64,000 nucleotides of DNA, taken from Acidobacteriaceae bacterium KBS 89 (GTDB lineage Bacteria > Acidobacteriota > Terriglobia > Terriglobales > Acidobacteriaceae). Below, piece after piece: positions 42,181 through 51,581 of the stretch. The DNA lies in contig KB906755.1 of NCBI GenBank assembly GCA_000381605.1, positions 310,001 through 374,000 of the forward strand. Reading direction: 5' to 3'. A program made the position numbers and the translations under genes. The notes under the pieces are model-generated. The model did not search any database. It worked only from the letters and a program-made list of their open reading frames with translations, and was not told the DNA's origin. Position 1 is the first letter of the stretch. Each line of letters opens with the position of its first letter.

Positions 42181-42579
42181 ATGACGAAATGGCTCAACGG
42201 CCTGCAACCCTTCGGCGCGCTTCTCATGCGTCTTGCGCTTGGAGTCTCAATGGCTGTTCATGGCTACGGAAAAGTCATCCCCCACGGCGCCCTTTACCAC
42301 TACGCCCACTACATCGTCTCTCTCGGCCTTCCCTCCTGGCTCGGCTACGTCTCGGCCTTCACCGAGTTCGCCGGCGGAATCCTGCTGATCATCGGTCTCC
42401 TGACACGCTTCGCTGCGGCGCTGGTCGCCATCAACATGCTCGCCGCCTTCTTCTACGTCGGCATCCATCAGGGCTTCGGAATCTACAACTACATACTCGC
42501 TCTCGCCGCCCTAGGAATCATGTTGACCGTCTACGGCGCAGGGGCCATGGCGCTCGACCGCAAGATCGGCCTTGCCTGA
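42181..42579 (+). CDS. DoxX family membrane protein (second copy)
   Basis: The 132-residue product has four predicted membrane helices and the DoxX pattern: LMRLALGVSMAVHGYGKVIPHG, then a second helix with FTEFAGGILLIIGLLTRFAAAL, then NMLAAFFYVGIHQGFG. It is only distantly similar to the first DoxX at 4517-4933. AAGGAA precedes the ATG. A hairpin follows the stop. DoxX proteins are small, redox-associated membrane proteins; the partner here is not clear. Confidence 0.87.
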   Translation: MTKWLNGLQPFGALLMRLALGVSMAVHGYGKVIPHGALYHYAHYIVSLGLPSWLGYVSAFTEFAGGILLIIGLLTRFAAALVAINMLAAFFYVGIHQGFGIYNYILALAALGIMLTVYGAGAMALDRKIGLA

Positions 42580-42603
42580 TCGCGCGTTCACCCTAAAGGA
42601 GTG

Positions 42604-42629
42604 AAGGCCCCCGATACTCCGGAGGCCTT
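42604..42629 (+). terminator. Hairpin after the second DoxX gene
   Basis: AAGGCC at 42604-42609 and GGCCTT at 42624-42629 pair, and inner C/G bases may extend the stem. It lies 25 bases past the DoxX stop. No strong T-run follows, so it is a weak candidate. The rest of 42630-42844 holds nothing I can assign. Confidence 0.4.
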
Positions 42630-42844
42630 ACGTTTGGTGGGGAGTTCTTTTGGTGCGGATATTGGAAGCCGGTACCGTGGGAACTGCGAGTCCGGCGCTT
42701 GCTTACTACACTCAATAAGACGCGGGTTGATCGGAAAAGTTGTCCTCTTTTTTCCACTATTTTGTATCCTGTGGATTTTTACATTCCAGAAACAGAATAA
42801 AGAAAACTCGGAGACATCTTGTTGGCTACGCAGATTTTTTCACA

Positions 42845-44161
42845 CTAGCTGAAGTTCAAAAACGCGCTCGGAGTGACCTGTGCCCCCGGAAATACCAGAT
42901 CGAGATGCTTTGCCCCCAGTGTTTTGTAGGCCGCCTCGCCCAGCACCCTGCGGAAATCCGTCGTCACGGCGAGATCACGCCCTTCATTCAACTGCTCATT
43001 CGCCAGGCCGGGCCACTTCCCGTAGATTTTGCCGCCCTTCACCTGTCCGCCCAGCACAAACATCACATTGGCATGACCATGGTCGGTTCCACCGGTCCCG
43101 TTCTGCCGCGCCGTCCGCCCAAACTCCGACATCGTAACCAGCGTTACGTTTTCCGCGTCGTCCCCCATGTCCTTCCAGAACGCTGCGATCGTCTCGGAGA
43201 ACTCCTTTAGCCGGTTCGCCAGTTGACCATTAATGTTCCCCTGGTTCTGGTGCGTGTCCCAGCCGCCGATGTCTGAGAACGTTGCCTCCACCCCGAGGTT
43301 TGCCTTCAGCAACTGTGCAACTTGTTTCAGGCTGTTTCCAAACGGAGTATTCGGATACACCACACTGGGCGCAGACTGATAGTGCGACGGATCAGCGGCC
43401 TTCAGCATCTTCACCGCTTCAAACGTCTCCTGCCCGGTGCCGTGCAGCACGGCGTCCGTGCTCTGGTCATACATCGCCTGAAACGCATTGCTGATCGGTG
43501 AAGTCTGCGGTCCTCTTCCTCCAACAGAAAAGTCTGCGAGATTATTCACTGCAATTGCCGGCAGCTTCCCCTGCAGCGTTCTCGGTACCTGCGTCCCCAA
43601 CGCTACCGCACGAAACGCCGAGGGCTTCCCTATCGTTAGCTCTGCCTGCAGCGCGCGGTTCAGCCAGCCATCGGCCGTAGACTTCACTCCCGGCGTTCCG
43701 CTTTCCATGTAATCCTGCGCGTCAAAGTGCGATCGCGTCGTATCCGGCGATCCGGCCGCATGAACGATCGCAAGATGTCCCTGGTCATACAAAGGCTTGA
43801 ACGCCGCCATCGAGGGATGCAGCCCGAAGAATCCATCCAGATCCATCACGTCCTTCTCCTGGATCGCAATCGAAGGCCGCAGCGCGTAGTAGTTCTTCTC
43901 CTTGTACGGCACCACTACGTTCAACCCATCCGCCGCGCCGCGCTGGAACAAGACCACCAGCTTCTTCTTATTCGCCGCCGCCGTCGTCACCTCTGCCAGA
44001 ACGCTCCGCGACAGAAAGGCCGGAATCGTCGAAGTCCCGACCAGCGCAAGAGCGCCGCCTTTCATAAACCCGCGCCGGCTAACTCCACGTCTTGCCGTAT
44101 CACGGCCGTGGATGTCGCATCCCCAGTCACTGCAATCTGTCATGCTCGTCCTGGTCGTCAT
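42845..44161 (-). CDS. DUF1501 protein with Tat signal
   Basis: The 438-residue protein has a twin-arginine signal (RRGFMKGGALALVGTSTIPAF), so it is exported folded. It then shows DUF1501 landmarks: VVLFQRGAADGLNVVVPYKE, LHPSMAAFKPLYDQGHLAIVHAAGSPDTTRSHFDAQDYMESGTPG, GGWDTHQNQ and SEFGRTARQNGTGGTDHGHANVMFVLGG. DUF1501 proteins are sulfatase/alkaline-phosphatase-like by fold and usually paired with DUF1800. I chose the ATG at 44161 because AGGAGC precedes it; a longer frame starts at 44218. It follows the DUF1800 gene by 191 bases in the same direction. Confidence 0.92.
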   Translation of the reverse strand: MTTRTSMTDCSDWGCDIHGRDTARRGVSRRGFMKGGALALVGTSTIPAFLSRSVLAEVTTAAANKKKLVVLFQRGAADGLNVVVPYKEKNYYALRPSIAIQEKDVMDLDGFFGLHPSMAAFKPLYDQGHLAIVHAAGSPDTTRSHFDAQDYMESGTPGVKSTADGWLNRALQAELTIGKPSAFRAVALGTQVPRTLQGKLPAIAVNNLADFSVGGRGPQTSPISNAFQAMYDQSTDAVLHGTGQETFEAVKMLKAADPSHYQSAPSVVYPNTPFGNSLKQVAQLLKANLGVEATFSDIGGWDTHQNQGNINGQLANRLKEFSETIAAFWKDMGDDAENVTLVTMSEFGRTARQNGTGGTDHGHANVMFVLGGQVKGGKIYGKWPGLANEQLNEGRDLAVTTDFRRVLGEAAYKTLGAKHLDLVFPGAQVTPSAFLNFS

Positions 44162-44352
44162 GCTTGCTCCTGTCCCAGCGTTCCGTCCACGGAACAATCT
44201 ACTTCGCTCCTGATACAAATCCCCGCAAAAAAGAGAACTGTCGACCCAAGACCGTTACCCAAATCCTCTCAACCACTTCCCGAAGAGTACTCCAAGTCCG
44301 AACGTCGATCGCGCTGAAAGCCTCGCGAAGATGTTAACGTCTCCGGATCACG

Positions 44353-46590
44353 CTACCGCCGCTGAAACTCCGGCGAACCCAGCAACAACCCCGCCATCAT
44401 CGCAGCCTCACGATCCAGTGGCGGCCGGTTCTGCTGCTTCAGCATCGCCGGATTCAGCACTTGCGCCATCGGCTCAAATTCGTTCGGCTTGATCGGAAAA
44501 TCCCTCACGGCCTGCTGTTGCATCGCCTGATCCTGAAACTGCTGCAGCACCGTCGCCCTGGTCCGATCGCTCACCGCCTGTCCCAGCAGCTCCTTCTCCA
44601 GCTTTGCTTCCTTTGCTGCCGACGCTTCGTTCGCGGTGCCGGTGCTCAACGTTACCGGCTCCATCCACGCCTTCGTCTCCCCCAGGAGTCGAGTCCAATC
44701 CGTCTGCACGCCCGGAATCCGATCGCTGCTCAGCCCCAAGGCGAAGTTCATACGGCTCACCAGATCGCCTGTATTCACCCACGACTCTGCCATCCAGCTA
44801 TACCCGTTCGGGGTCTGCATCCCATACAGCGGCATGCCGAGTTTATCCAGAGCCTGCACCAGAGGGATCGCGTTTTTCACCTCCGCGCCGCTTGCCCGCA
44901 CCGCCGACACCACAAACTCCTCCGGCGTCTTCACCTTCGCCCGGTACACCTCCGGCGACCAGAACTCCGGCGAATCGAACATCGCGCGCAACACCGTCTT
45001 GATGTCCCCTTTGCTCGCCACAAACGCTTTCGCCATCCGGTCCACCAGCGCCGGCGGCGGCGTATCACTCACAAACCGAACCGCCAGCTTGGTCGAAATG
45101 AACCTGGCAGTCGCCGGACTGGTCGCGAGCATATGAAGTACTTGCAGTCCTTCCCTCTCGCCGCCCTCCCCAATCGTCTTCCCCATCACCGTCTTCGAGC
45201 CAGGCTCATGACGGCGCGGTTCGAACTGATACCCGCCACTGCGAAACGGCTGATCGATCGTCCACCCGGTGAGAACCTCCGCCACCTGCGTCACGTCCTG
45301 CTGGGTATACCCTTGCCCGCACGCCTTATCCAGCATGGCCACCGGACGGTCGGCGCTCACCTCGCACTGCACTCCCAGCGTGTGCAGCTCCATCAACTCG
45401 CGCGCATAGTTCTCATTCAATCCACGATATTTCAGAGCCTGCTTCACCTGGGGGTTCTGCGCGAATCGGGCAAACCTGCCACCGTTCTTCGCCGCCTGCG
45501 AATCCGGACCGATGCTCTGCCAGTTATCGAGATACATCAGCATCGCCGGACTCTTCGCCGTCGCTACCAACAGGTCTTCAAACTTGCCCAGCGCATTCGG
45601 CCGCACCGTCTCGCGCTCATAGGCCGGCAGCATGTAAGGCTCGTTCTGATTCTTCCTGATGTACACGTTGAAGTGGTTCAACCAGAAGTCCGTCATCACC
45701 GCTTCCAGCTGCCGCTCGCTGTAGATGTCGCGCAGCATCCGCGATTGCAGCAGCTCCGCTCCAATCATCCTCGGCGATCCCTGCAACGCTGCCAGCGTCT
45801 CCTTCTGGACTGGCGTCAAGCCCTCCGCAGCCGCGGCCAACTCGGCTCTGCTCAAACTCCTGCGAAACGCGATCAGATCTGTCGGCGGCATCGCCAGAAT
45901 CCGCCGCATCCTCTCATCCGGCGGCAGGTTGATGCTCTTCACAGCCTCGAGTCCCGAGTAAAACTGCTCTTCATGAATCGCCATCGCTGGTACGGATGGG
46001 TCGACATCATCTCCCGGCAACGCCGTCTTCTCCTTCAAGCCTTCCGCGCTCTTCGCCATCTCGGGCGACATCATTGCGTCGCCGGCCGCCTTTCCGTCCT
46101 CGGCCTTCTTCGCCTCCTGCTTCGCCTTGGCCGCTTTATAGAAAGCGATCCCGTCGGCATAGATCGCATGTTCCACCGGATCGGACGGCAATGGAGCATT
46201 TCGCGCAATCATCTGCCGCAACACCACCGGACTTGGATACCGCCGAACCAGCTCCGCCTGCTCCATCTTCATCGCAGGAAACATCGCCAGCCGCGCCTCC
46301 AGCGCCGAATCGTCGATGCTCGAAGGATTCAACTGCTGTTCAAACCACCGCTTCACCCCGATCGCCTGCACTGCGGCAACGTCTCCCGGCCGCGGCCCAA
46401 AGGTAAACCGATTTAGCGCATGCAGCGCGCGCTCCTGTCCTTGTATCTCTTTCACCGGGACACCCGCCGGCTTGCTCACCGCAACGGCCGCCACCAGCGG
46501 CTGCTCCACCATCAAAACGCACAACACACCAGCCACCAATGCTCGCAGGGAATTCGTCAGGACTTCAGCAGACCTTTGTCTGAATCGCAT
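44353..46590 (-). CDS. DUF1800 secreted protein
   Basis: The roughly 745-residue protein has a signal sequence (LRALVAGVLCVLMVEQPLVAA) and then the DUF1800 body: LHALNRFTFGPRPGDV, WFEQQLNPSSIDDSALEARL, MTDFWLNHFNVY, LGKFEDLLVATAKSPAML, GLNENYARELMELHTLGV and the C-terminal KTPEEFVVSAVRASGAE. It is usually found beside DUF1501 in Acidobacteriota, Planctomycetota and others; its role is unclear. AAGGAG lies 5 bases before the ATG at 46590. Charged low-complexity stretches in the middle (AKAKQEAKKAEDGKAAGDAM) are unusual for the family. Confidence 0.9.
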   Translation of the reverse strand: MRFRQRSAEVLTNSLRALVAGVLCVLMVEQPLVAAVAVSKPAGVPVKEIQGQERALHALNRFTFGPRPGDVAAVQAIGVKRWFEQQLNPSSIDDSALEARLAMFPAMKMEQAELVRRYPSPVVLRQMIARNAPLPSDPVEHAIYADGIAFYKAAKAKQEAKKAEDGKAAGDAMMSPEMAKSAEGLKEKTALPGDDVDPSVPAMAIHEEQFYSGLEAVKSINLPPDERMRRILAMPPTDLIAFRRSLSRAELAAAAEGLTPVQKETLAALQGSPRMIGAELLQSRMLRDIYSERQLEAVMTDFWLNHFNVYIRKNQNEPYMLPAYERETVRPNALGKFEDLLVATAKSPAMLMYLDNWQSIGPDSQAAKNGGRFARFAQNPQVKQALKYRGLNENYARELMELHTLGVQCEVSADRPVAMLDKACGQGYTQQDVTQVAEVLTGWTIDQPFRSGGYQFEPRRHEPGSKTVMGKTIGEGGEREGLQVLHMLATSPATARFISTKLAVRFVSDTPPPALVDRMAKAFVASKGDIKTVLRAMFDSPEFWSPEVYRAKVKTPEEFVVSAVRASGAEVKNAIPLVQALDKLGMPLYGMQTPNGYSWMAESWVNTGDLVSRMNFALGLSSDRIPGVQTDWTRLLGETKAWMEPVTLSTGTANEASAAKEAKLEKELLGQAVSDRTRATVLQQFQDQAMQQQAVRDFPIKPNEFEPMAQVLNPAMLKQQNRPPLDREAAMMAGLLLGSPEFQRR

Positions 46591-46712
46591 AGCCACTCCT
46601 TCTTGCGCTCCAGCGTGACCCTGCTCAGCTCAAACAGCCAGAGAATTGCGTCTGCACTCTCAGACCCACCATTCCGACCCGTGTTGCGGACAAATCTCCT
46701 GAAAAACCAAAT

Positions 46713-48914
46713 CTAAAACTCGGCCAGCTCCTGCATCGCCCGGTAAAGATCCTCGGGCTGCGGCAGAATCGCGTCTTCCAATACCGGCTGATAGGCCACA
46801 AACGTGTCCATCGCCGCCACCCGTCGCACCGGGGCGTCGAGATCATGAAACAGCTCATCCCCAATCCGCGCCGCGATCTCCGCGCCGTAGCCCCAGCTCA
46901 ACATATCCTCATGCGCCACGATCACCCGGTTCGTCTTCTTCACGCTCCCCGCAATCGCCTCCCAATCATAGGGAGTCAGGCTCCGCAGATCGATCAGTTC
47001 CACATCGACGCCCGCCTCGCGATGCAGTTTCTGCGCCGCCTGCAACGCTCGCGGCACTACGGCGCCATAGGTCAGCACGGTGAGGTCTTTTCCCGGCCGC
47101 ACAACCTTCGCCTTCCCAAACGGAATGCAATACTCCGGCCCCGGATACGCAGCCCGCCCAAACGTCTCGCGATAGAGCCGCTTGTGTTCCAGAAAGATCA
47201 CTGGATCATCGCAGCGTACCGCCGTCCGCAGCAACCCAAGCGCGTCCAGCGCATTCGACGGCATCACGATCCGCACGCCCGGAGTATGCGTAAAGATGCT
47301 CTCGCCTGACTGTGAGTGATAGATCGATCCACCCGTCAGATATCCGCCAATCGGCACTCGTATCACCAGCGGACAACTGAAAGATCCATTCGACCGCCAC
47401 CGTACCAGCGGCAATTCATTACGCATCTGGTGCATCGCCGGCCAGATGTAGTCGAAGAACTGAATCTCCACCACCGGCTTCATGCCGCGTACCGCCATCC
47501 CAATTGCCCGGCCCACAATGTTCGCCTCGGCCAGCGGCGAGTTGAAGCACCGCTCGCTGCCAAACTCCGTCTGCAACCCGGCAGTCAGCTTGAACACACC
47601 ACCTTTGCCCTTTACCTTACCTGCCCGCAATGCAGTATCGCGGCTGGCGTCGGCGACATCTTCGCCGAATACCACAATCCGTTCGTCCCGCCGCATCTCG
47701 TCCTTCAGGCAGCAGTTGATCAGGTCCGCCATCGTCCGCTCCATCGGATCAGCGGTCGCCGCTACCTCCGTCGCGAACCGCGCATCCATCGGGCTCAGAT
47801 CCTCCGAGTACACATGTCTTGTAATCGAAGCCACCGCCGGCAACGTCGCCATCACCGCGCGATCTGCCGCCCGCTGCACCTCTTCGTCCACCTGCTGCTC
47901 TAATTTGTTGATCGCGTCTGCATCCAGGATCCCCTCACGCAGCAGCCACATCTGCATCCGCGAGATCGGGTCGCGCGCGGCATCTGTCTCCAACTCCTCC
48001 GATGACCGGTAGAGCCGCTCATCGTCGCTCAGCGAGTGCGAATATGGCCGAATCACATGCCCATGCACCAGCGCCGGCCCCTTCCCTGCGCGGCAATACG
48101 CCACCGCCTCGGCCATCGCCTCATAAGTCGCGATCGGGTCCGTCCCATCGATCTCGGCGAAATGGAAGTTCGGAAAGTTCGCCACCAGCTTTGAGATATT
48201 TCCGCCAGGTGTGTTCACCTCTACCGGTGTCGAGATCGCGTACCCATTGTCTTCAACCACAAACAGAACGGGCAACTTGCCGTTCGAAGCCGAGTTCAAT
48301 GACTCCCAGAACTCTCCCTGGCTTGTCGATCCCTCGCCGATCGAAACATAAACCACCTCATCGCCATGGAACGTCACATCCTTATAGCTCCGATAGTCGG
48401 CCTCGCGAGAGTCGCCATCCGGTTTTGCAGCAACCTCAGGATGCCGTGCGAAGTACCTGCCAGCCTCCGCACACCCAACCGCATGCAGGCACTGCGTCGC
48501 AGTCGACGAAGACTGCGTGACAATGTTCAATTTCCTGCTCGACCAGTGCGAAGGCATCTGCCGGCCGCCACTCGCAATATCGTCCGCCGCACCCACCGCC
48601 TGCAGCAACTGCTCATCCACCGTATTTCCCAGCGCTAGGCAGATCGCCCGGTCGCGATAGTAAGGAAAGAACCAGTCATAGCCCGGCTTCATCGCCATCC
48701 CGGCGGCGACCAGAAGAGCCTCATGACCCGCGCACGAAACCTGAAAGAAGATCTTCTGCTGCCGTTTCAGAACGATCTCCCGATCATCGGTCCGACGCGA
48801 CAGATACATCAGACGATAAAACTCCACCAGTTGGTCACGCGTCAGCGAACGCTCCGCCACACTGACCACCGCCTTCTTGCTCTCCTGCACGCTGGATCCT
48901 GACTGTCTTGCCAT
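46713..48914 (-). CDS. Fused 2-oxo acid dehydrogenase E1 alpha-beta (thiamine-diphosphate)
   Basis: The 733-residue protein joins E1 alpha (about 1-340) to E1 beta (about 370-733). The alpha half has the thiamine-diphosphate motif [18 protein letters not shown]...DNGYAIS. The beta half has [45 protein letters not shown] and [12 protein letters not shown]. It decarboxylates a 2-oxo acid, probably branched-chain or pyruvate, and hands the acyl group to an E2. No E2 or E3 gene is in the window. E1 alpha-beta fusions are known in several bacterial groups. Its promoter should lie in the 173-base gap before it. Confidence 0.92.
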   Translation of the reverse strand: MARQSGSSVQESKKAVVSVAERSLTRDQLVEFYRLMYLSRRTDDREIVLKRQQKIFFQVSCAGHEALLVAAGMAMKPGYDWFFPYYRDRAICLALGNTVDEQLLQAVGAADDIASGGRQMPSHWSSRKLNIVTQSSSTATQCLHAVGCAEAGRYFARHPEVAAKPDGDSREADYRSYKDVTFHGDEVVYVSIGEGSTSQGEFWESLNSASNGKLPVLFVVEDNGYAISTPVEVNTPGGNISKLVANFPNFHFAEIDGTDPIATYEAMAEAVAYCRAGKGPALVHGHVIRPYSHSLSDDERLYRSSEELETDAARDPISRMQMWLLREGILDADAINKLEQQVDEEVQRAADRAVMATLPAVASITRHVYSEDLSPMDARFATEVAATADPMERTMADLINCCLKDEMRRDERIVVFGEDVADASRDTALRAGKVKGKGGVFKLTAGLQTEFGSERCFNSPLAEANIVGRAIGMAVRGMKPVVEIQFFDYIWPAMHQMRNELPLVRWRSNGSFSCPLVIRVPIGGYLTGGSIYHSQSGESIFTHTPGVRIVMPSNALDALGLLRTAVRCDDPVIFLEHKRLYRETFGRAAYPGPEYCIPFGKAKVVRPGKDLTVLTYGAVVPRALQAAQKLHREAGVDVELIDLRSLTPYDWEAIAGSVKKTNRVIVAHEDMLSWGYGAEIAARIGDELFHDLDAPVRRVAAMDTFVAYQPVLEDAILPQPEDLYRAMQELAEF

Positions 48915-49044
48915 GTTTCTGTCCTTTGTCTCAAAGCCACGGCTTTCTCAAGCCGCCAGACAAGATTGTACCGGGAAGCCCACTCACTTGACTCGCCCGA
49001 ACAGGCTTTTTTGACTCTCCGTTCAGTTTGCAACCTGGCCCGAA

Positions 49045-49071
49045 AATGGGCGACCACAAGGGCCGCCCATT
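49045..49071 (-). terminator. Terminator after hppA
   Basis: AATGGGCG at 49045-49052 and CGCCCATT at 49064-49071 form an 8-bp stem with an 11-base loop. On the minus strand it is followed by TTCGGG, with four T counting the stem end. It lies 17 bases past the hppA stop. A modest but well-placed candidate. Confidence 0.55.
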
Positions 49072-49087
49072 CAGCAAAACATCCAAC

Positions 49088-51373
49088 CTAAACAAACAAA
49101 GGAGCCAGCACCAGCGTAATCGTCGCCAGCAGCTTGATCAGTACATGCAGACTCGGTCCTGCCGTATCCTTGAACGGATCGCCGACCGTATCACCGACAA
49201 CCGCCGCCTTATGCGCCTCTGATTTCTTTCCGCCATACTGACCCGTCTCGATGTACTTCTTGGCATTGTCCCAGGCGCCGCCGCCGTTGTTCATCAGCAT
49301 CGCCAGCAGCACACCCGAGATCGTTCCGACCATCAGCAACCCGGCCACGGCTTCCGCTCCCGCCAGATTCACCGCCTTTCCGGCAATCATCGGAACCGGC
49401 AGGACTCTCCCCTGGAAGCTCGCACTGAAATGCCGGAAGATCAGCCCCACCGCAACCGGCATAGCGACCACTAGCGCGCCCGGCAACACCATCTCCTTCA
49501 ACGCCGCGCCGGTCACAATGCGAACGCATCGTCCATAATCAGGCTTTGACGTCCCAGCCATGATGCCCGGATTCTCCTTGAACTGATCCCGGACGTCCTG
49601 CACCACCATCTGCGCCGTTCGCCCCACGGCCTTGATCGCCATCGAACTAAACAGGTACGTCAACATCGCTCCCAGCAGCGCGCCGACAAACACCGGAACC
49701 TGTGCCAGGTTGATATTCGTAAAACTCCAACCCGGTGGCATATATCCGCCCGCCAGGTGAACCTTGTCCGTCACAATCGTCTTGATCTCTTCCAGATAAG
49801 CCGAGAACAACAGAAACGCAGCAAGCGAAGCCGACCCAACCGCATATCCCTTCGTCAGCGCCTTTGTTGTATTGCCCGCCGAATCAAGCTTGTCGGTCCG
49901 CTCGCGAATCGCGTCCGGCTGGTTCGACATCTCGATAATTCCACCCGCATTATCCGTGATGGGCCCAAACGTATCCATCGCCAGAATGTAGGCAGCACAA
50001 CTCAACATCCCCATCGTGGCGATTGCCGTGCCGTAGATACCCTTTGCATAATCGCTGATGGTCGCGACACCAGCAAGCCCCTGCACGCCAAAGTAGTAGC
50101 TCAGCAGCAGAGCCGCCGAGATCGCAACCACCGGCAGTGCAGGTGTCTCCATCCCAACAGCAAGTCCGCTGATAATGTTCGTCGCCGGGCCTGTCAACGA
50201 AGCTTTCGCAATCGACTGCACCGGACGATAGCGCGACTCCGTGTAGTACTCCGTAATCCACACAAACAGAAACGAAGTGATCAACCCGATCACGCCGCAT
50301 CCGAGCAGCCACAGCCATTGCACCTGCGGGCCATTCAGCATCATGTACACCGCACTCGCAAACCCCAGCAGTGCGAGCCCCGATGTCACATAGAACCCCT
50401 TGTTTAGCGCATGCATCGGGTCTTCGTCTTCTGTCGTGTGCACCACAAAGACGCCCACGATACTGGCAATCAGATTGATCGCCAGTACGATCAGCGGAAA
50501 CAGAATCCCCTTTACGCCGAACACCGGATAAAGCGCTGCACCCAGAATCATCGCGCCCACATTCTCCGCGGCGGTCGACTCAAAGATGTCCGCTCCACGG
50601 CCCGCGCAGTCACCGACGTTGTCACCCACCAGGTCCGCAATCACAGCAGGGTTCCGCGGATCGTCCTCAGGAATTCCCGCCTCGACCTTACCCACCAGGT
50701 CCGCGCCCACATCCGCGGCCTTCGTATAGATTCCACCGCCAAGCTGCGCAAACAGCGCCACAAGCGAAGCTCCAAAGCCAAACCCGACCAGTTGGTACGG
50801 CACCTGCTCCGGGTGCTCCAACCCGCCGAAGAACAGGAACAGCGTACCCACACCCAGCAGCGAAAGCGCCACCACCACCAGTCCCGTCACCGCCCCGCCC
50901 CGCAGCGCCATCTGCAGTGCCTTATTCAAACTCGTCCGTGCCGCCGACGCCGTCCGGATATTCGCCCGGATCGAGCAGTACATTCCCGTATACCCAGCGA
51001 GGCCAGAGCACACCGCACCTACCAGGAAACTGATCACCGTCTTCAAGGCATAGGGCGACGTCCGAGGCGACATGTGGTATCCCACAAACACCACAATTGC
51101 CAAAGCAGCCGCAATCTCTCCGATCGTCGTGTACTGGCGCCGCAGAAACGCCTCGGCCCCCTCACGGATCGCATCCGAAATCGACCGCATCTCCGGCGTC
51201 CCTGTATCCGATGCGATTACCGCACGCGCCAGCATCAGCGCCGCCACCAGCGCCAGTACTCCGACCACAAGGGCAATCCACAGATACATCCGGCCGTCAT
51301 CTTGTCCCACGTAGGCAGGTGGTACAGCAGCCTGCTCTTGAACGGCCATTGCCAAAAAACTAACTACATACAT
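49088..51373 (-). CDS. hppA: Membrane-bound H+-translocating pyrophosphatase, K+-independent type
   Basis: This enzyme couples PPi hydrolysis to proton pumping across the cytoplasmic membrane. The 761-residue protein has about 16 membrane helices and the family landmarks: GGGIYTKAADVGADLVGKVEAGIPEDDPRNPA, IADLVGDNVGDCAGRGADIFES and the C-terminal AVVGDTVGDPFKDTAGPSLH. The segment GNTTKALTKG (about 500) has Lys and Thr where K+-dependent enzymes have Ala and Gly, which marks the K+-independent H+ type. GGAGA precedes the ATG at 51373. It is the first gene of a minus-strand run toward the E1 gene, separated by a terminator-like hairpin. Confidence 0.97.
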   Translation of the reverse strand: MYVVSFLAMAVQEQAAVPPAYVGQDDGRMYLWIALVVGVLALVAALMLARAVIASDTGTPEMRSISDAIREGAEAFLRRQYTTIGEIAAALAIVVFVGYHMSPRTSPYALKTVISFLVGAVCSGLAGYTGMYCSIRANIRTASAARTSLNKALQMALRGGAVTGLVVVALSLLGVGTLFLFFGGLEHPEQVPYQLVGFGFGASLVALFAQLGGGIYTKAADVGADLVGKVEAGIPEDDPRNPAVIADLVGDNVGDCAGRGADIFESTAAENVGAMILGAALYPVFGVKGILFPLIVLAINLIASIVGVFVVHTTEDEDPMHALNKGFYVTSGLALLGFASAVYMMLNGPQVQWLWLLGCGVIGLITSFLFVWITEYYTESRYRPVQSIAKASLTGPATNIISGLAVGMETPALPVVAISAALLLSYYFGVQGLAGVATISDYAKGIYGTAIATMGMLSCAAYILAMDTFGPITDNAGGIIEMSNQPDAIRERTDKLDSAGNTTKALTKGYAVGSASLAAFLLFSAYLEEIKTIVTDKVHLAGGYMPPGWSFTNINLAQVPVFVGALLGAMLTYLFSSMAIKAVGRTAQMVVQDVRDQFKENPGIMAGTSKPDYGRCVRIVTGAALKEMVLPGALVVAMPVAVGLIFRHFSASFQGRVLPVPMIAGKAVNLAGAEAVAGLLMVGTISGVLLAMLMNNGGGAWDNAKKYIETGQYGGKKSEAHKAAVVGDTVGDPFKDTAGPSLHVLIKLLATITLVLAPLFV

Positions 51374-51581
51374 GCAAACGTCTCCTTACAACACAAAAAT
51401 TCTCTTAGTTTCACAAAGGCGGCAATTAGAGCATGTGCAATCGAAGAGGGTCAATGCATTCCTCAATACATGCTTCGATGCGCACTTTCATGCAATGCGG
51501 ATCAGCTGAATTTCACCAAATCGACAAACCAAAGTAATAGCACAGCTAGCCCCTTCCTCACGAAAATTCCTTCCCAAGCCG

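Noticed and set aside
44461-46416. Long plus-strand open frame (651 codons) antisense to DUF1800
   Set aside because: Arg/His/Leu-rich translation without any family motif; the opposite strand encodes a complete DUF1800 protein. High G+C gives such shadow frames.
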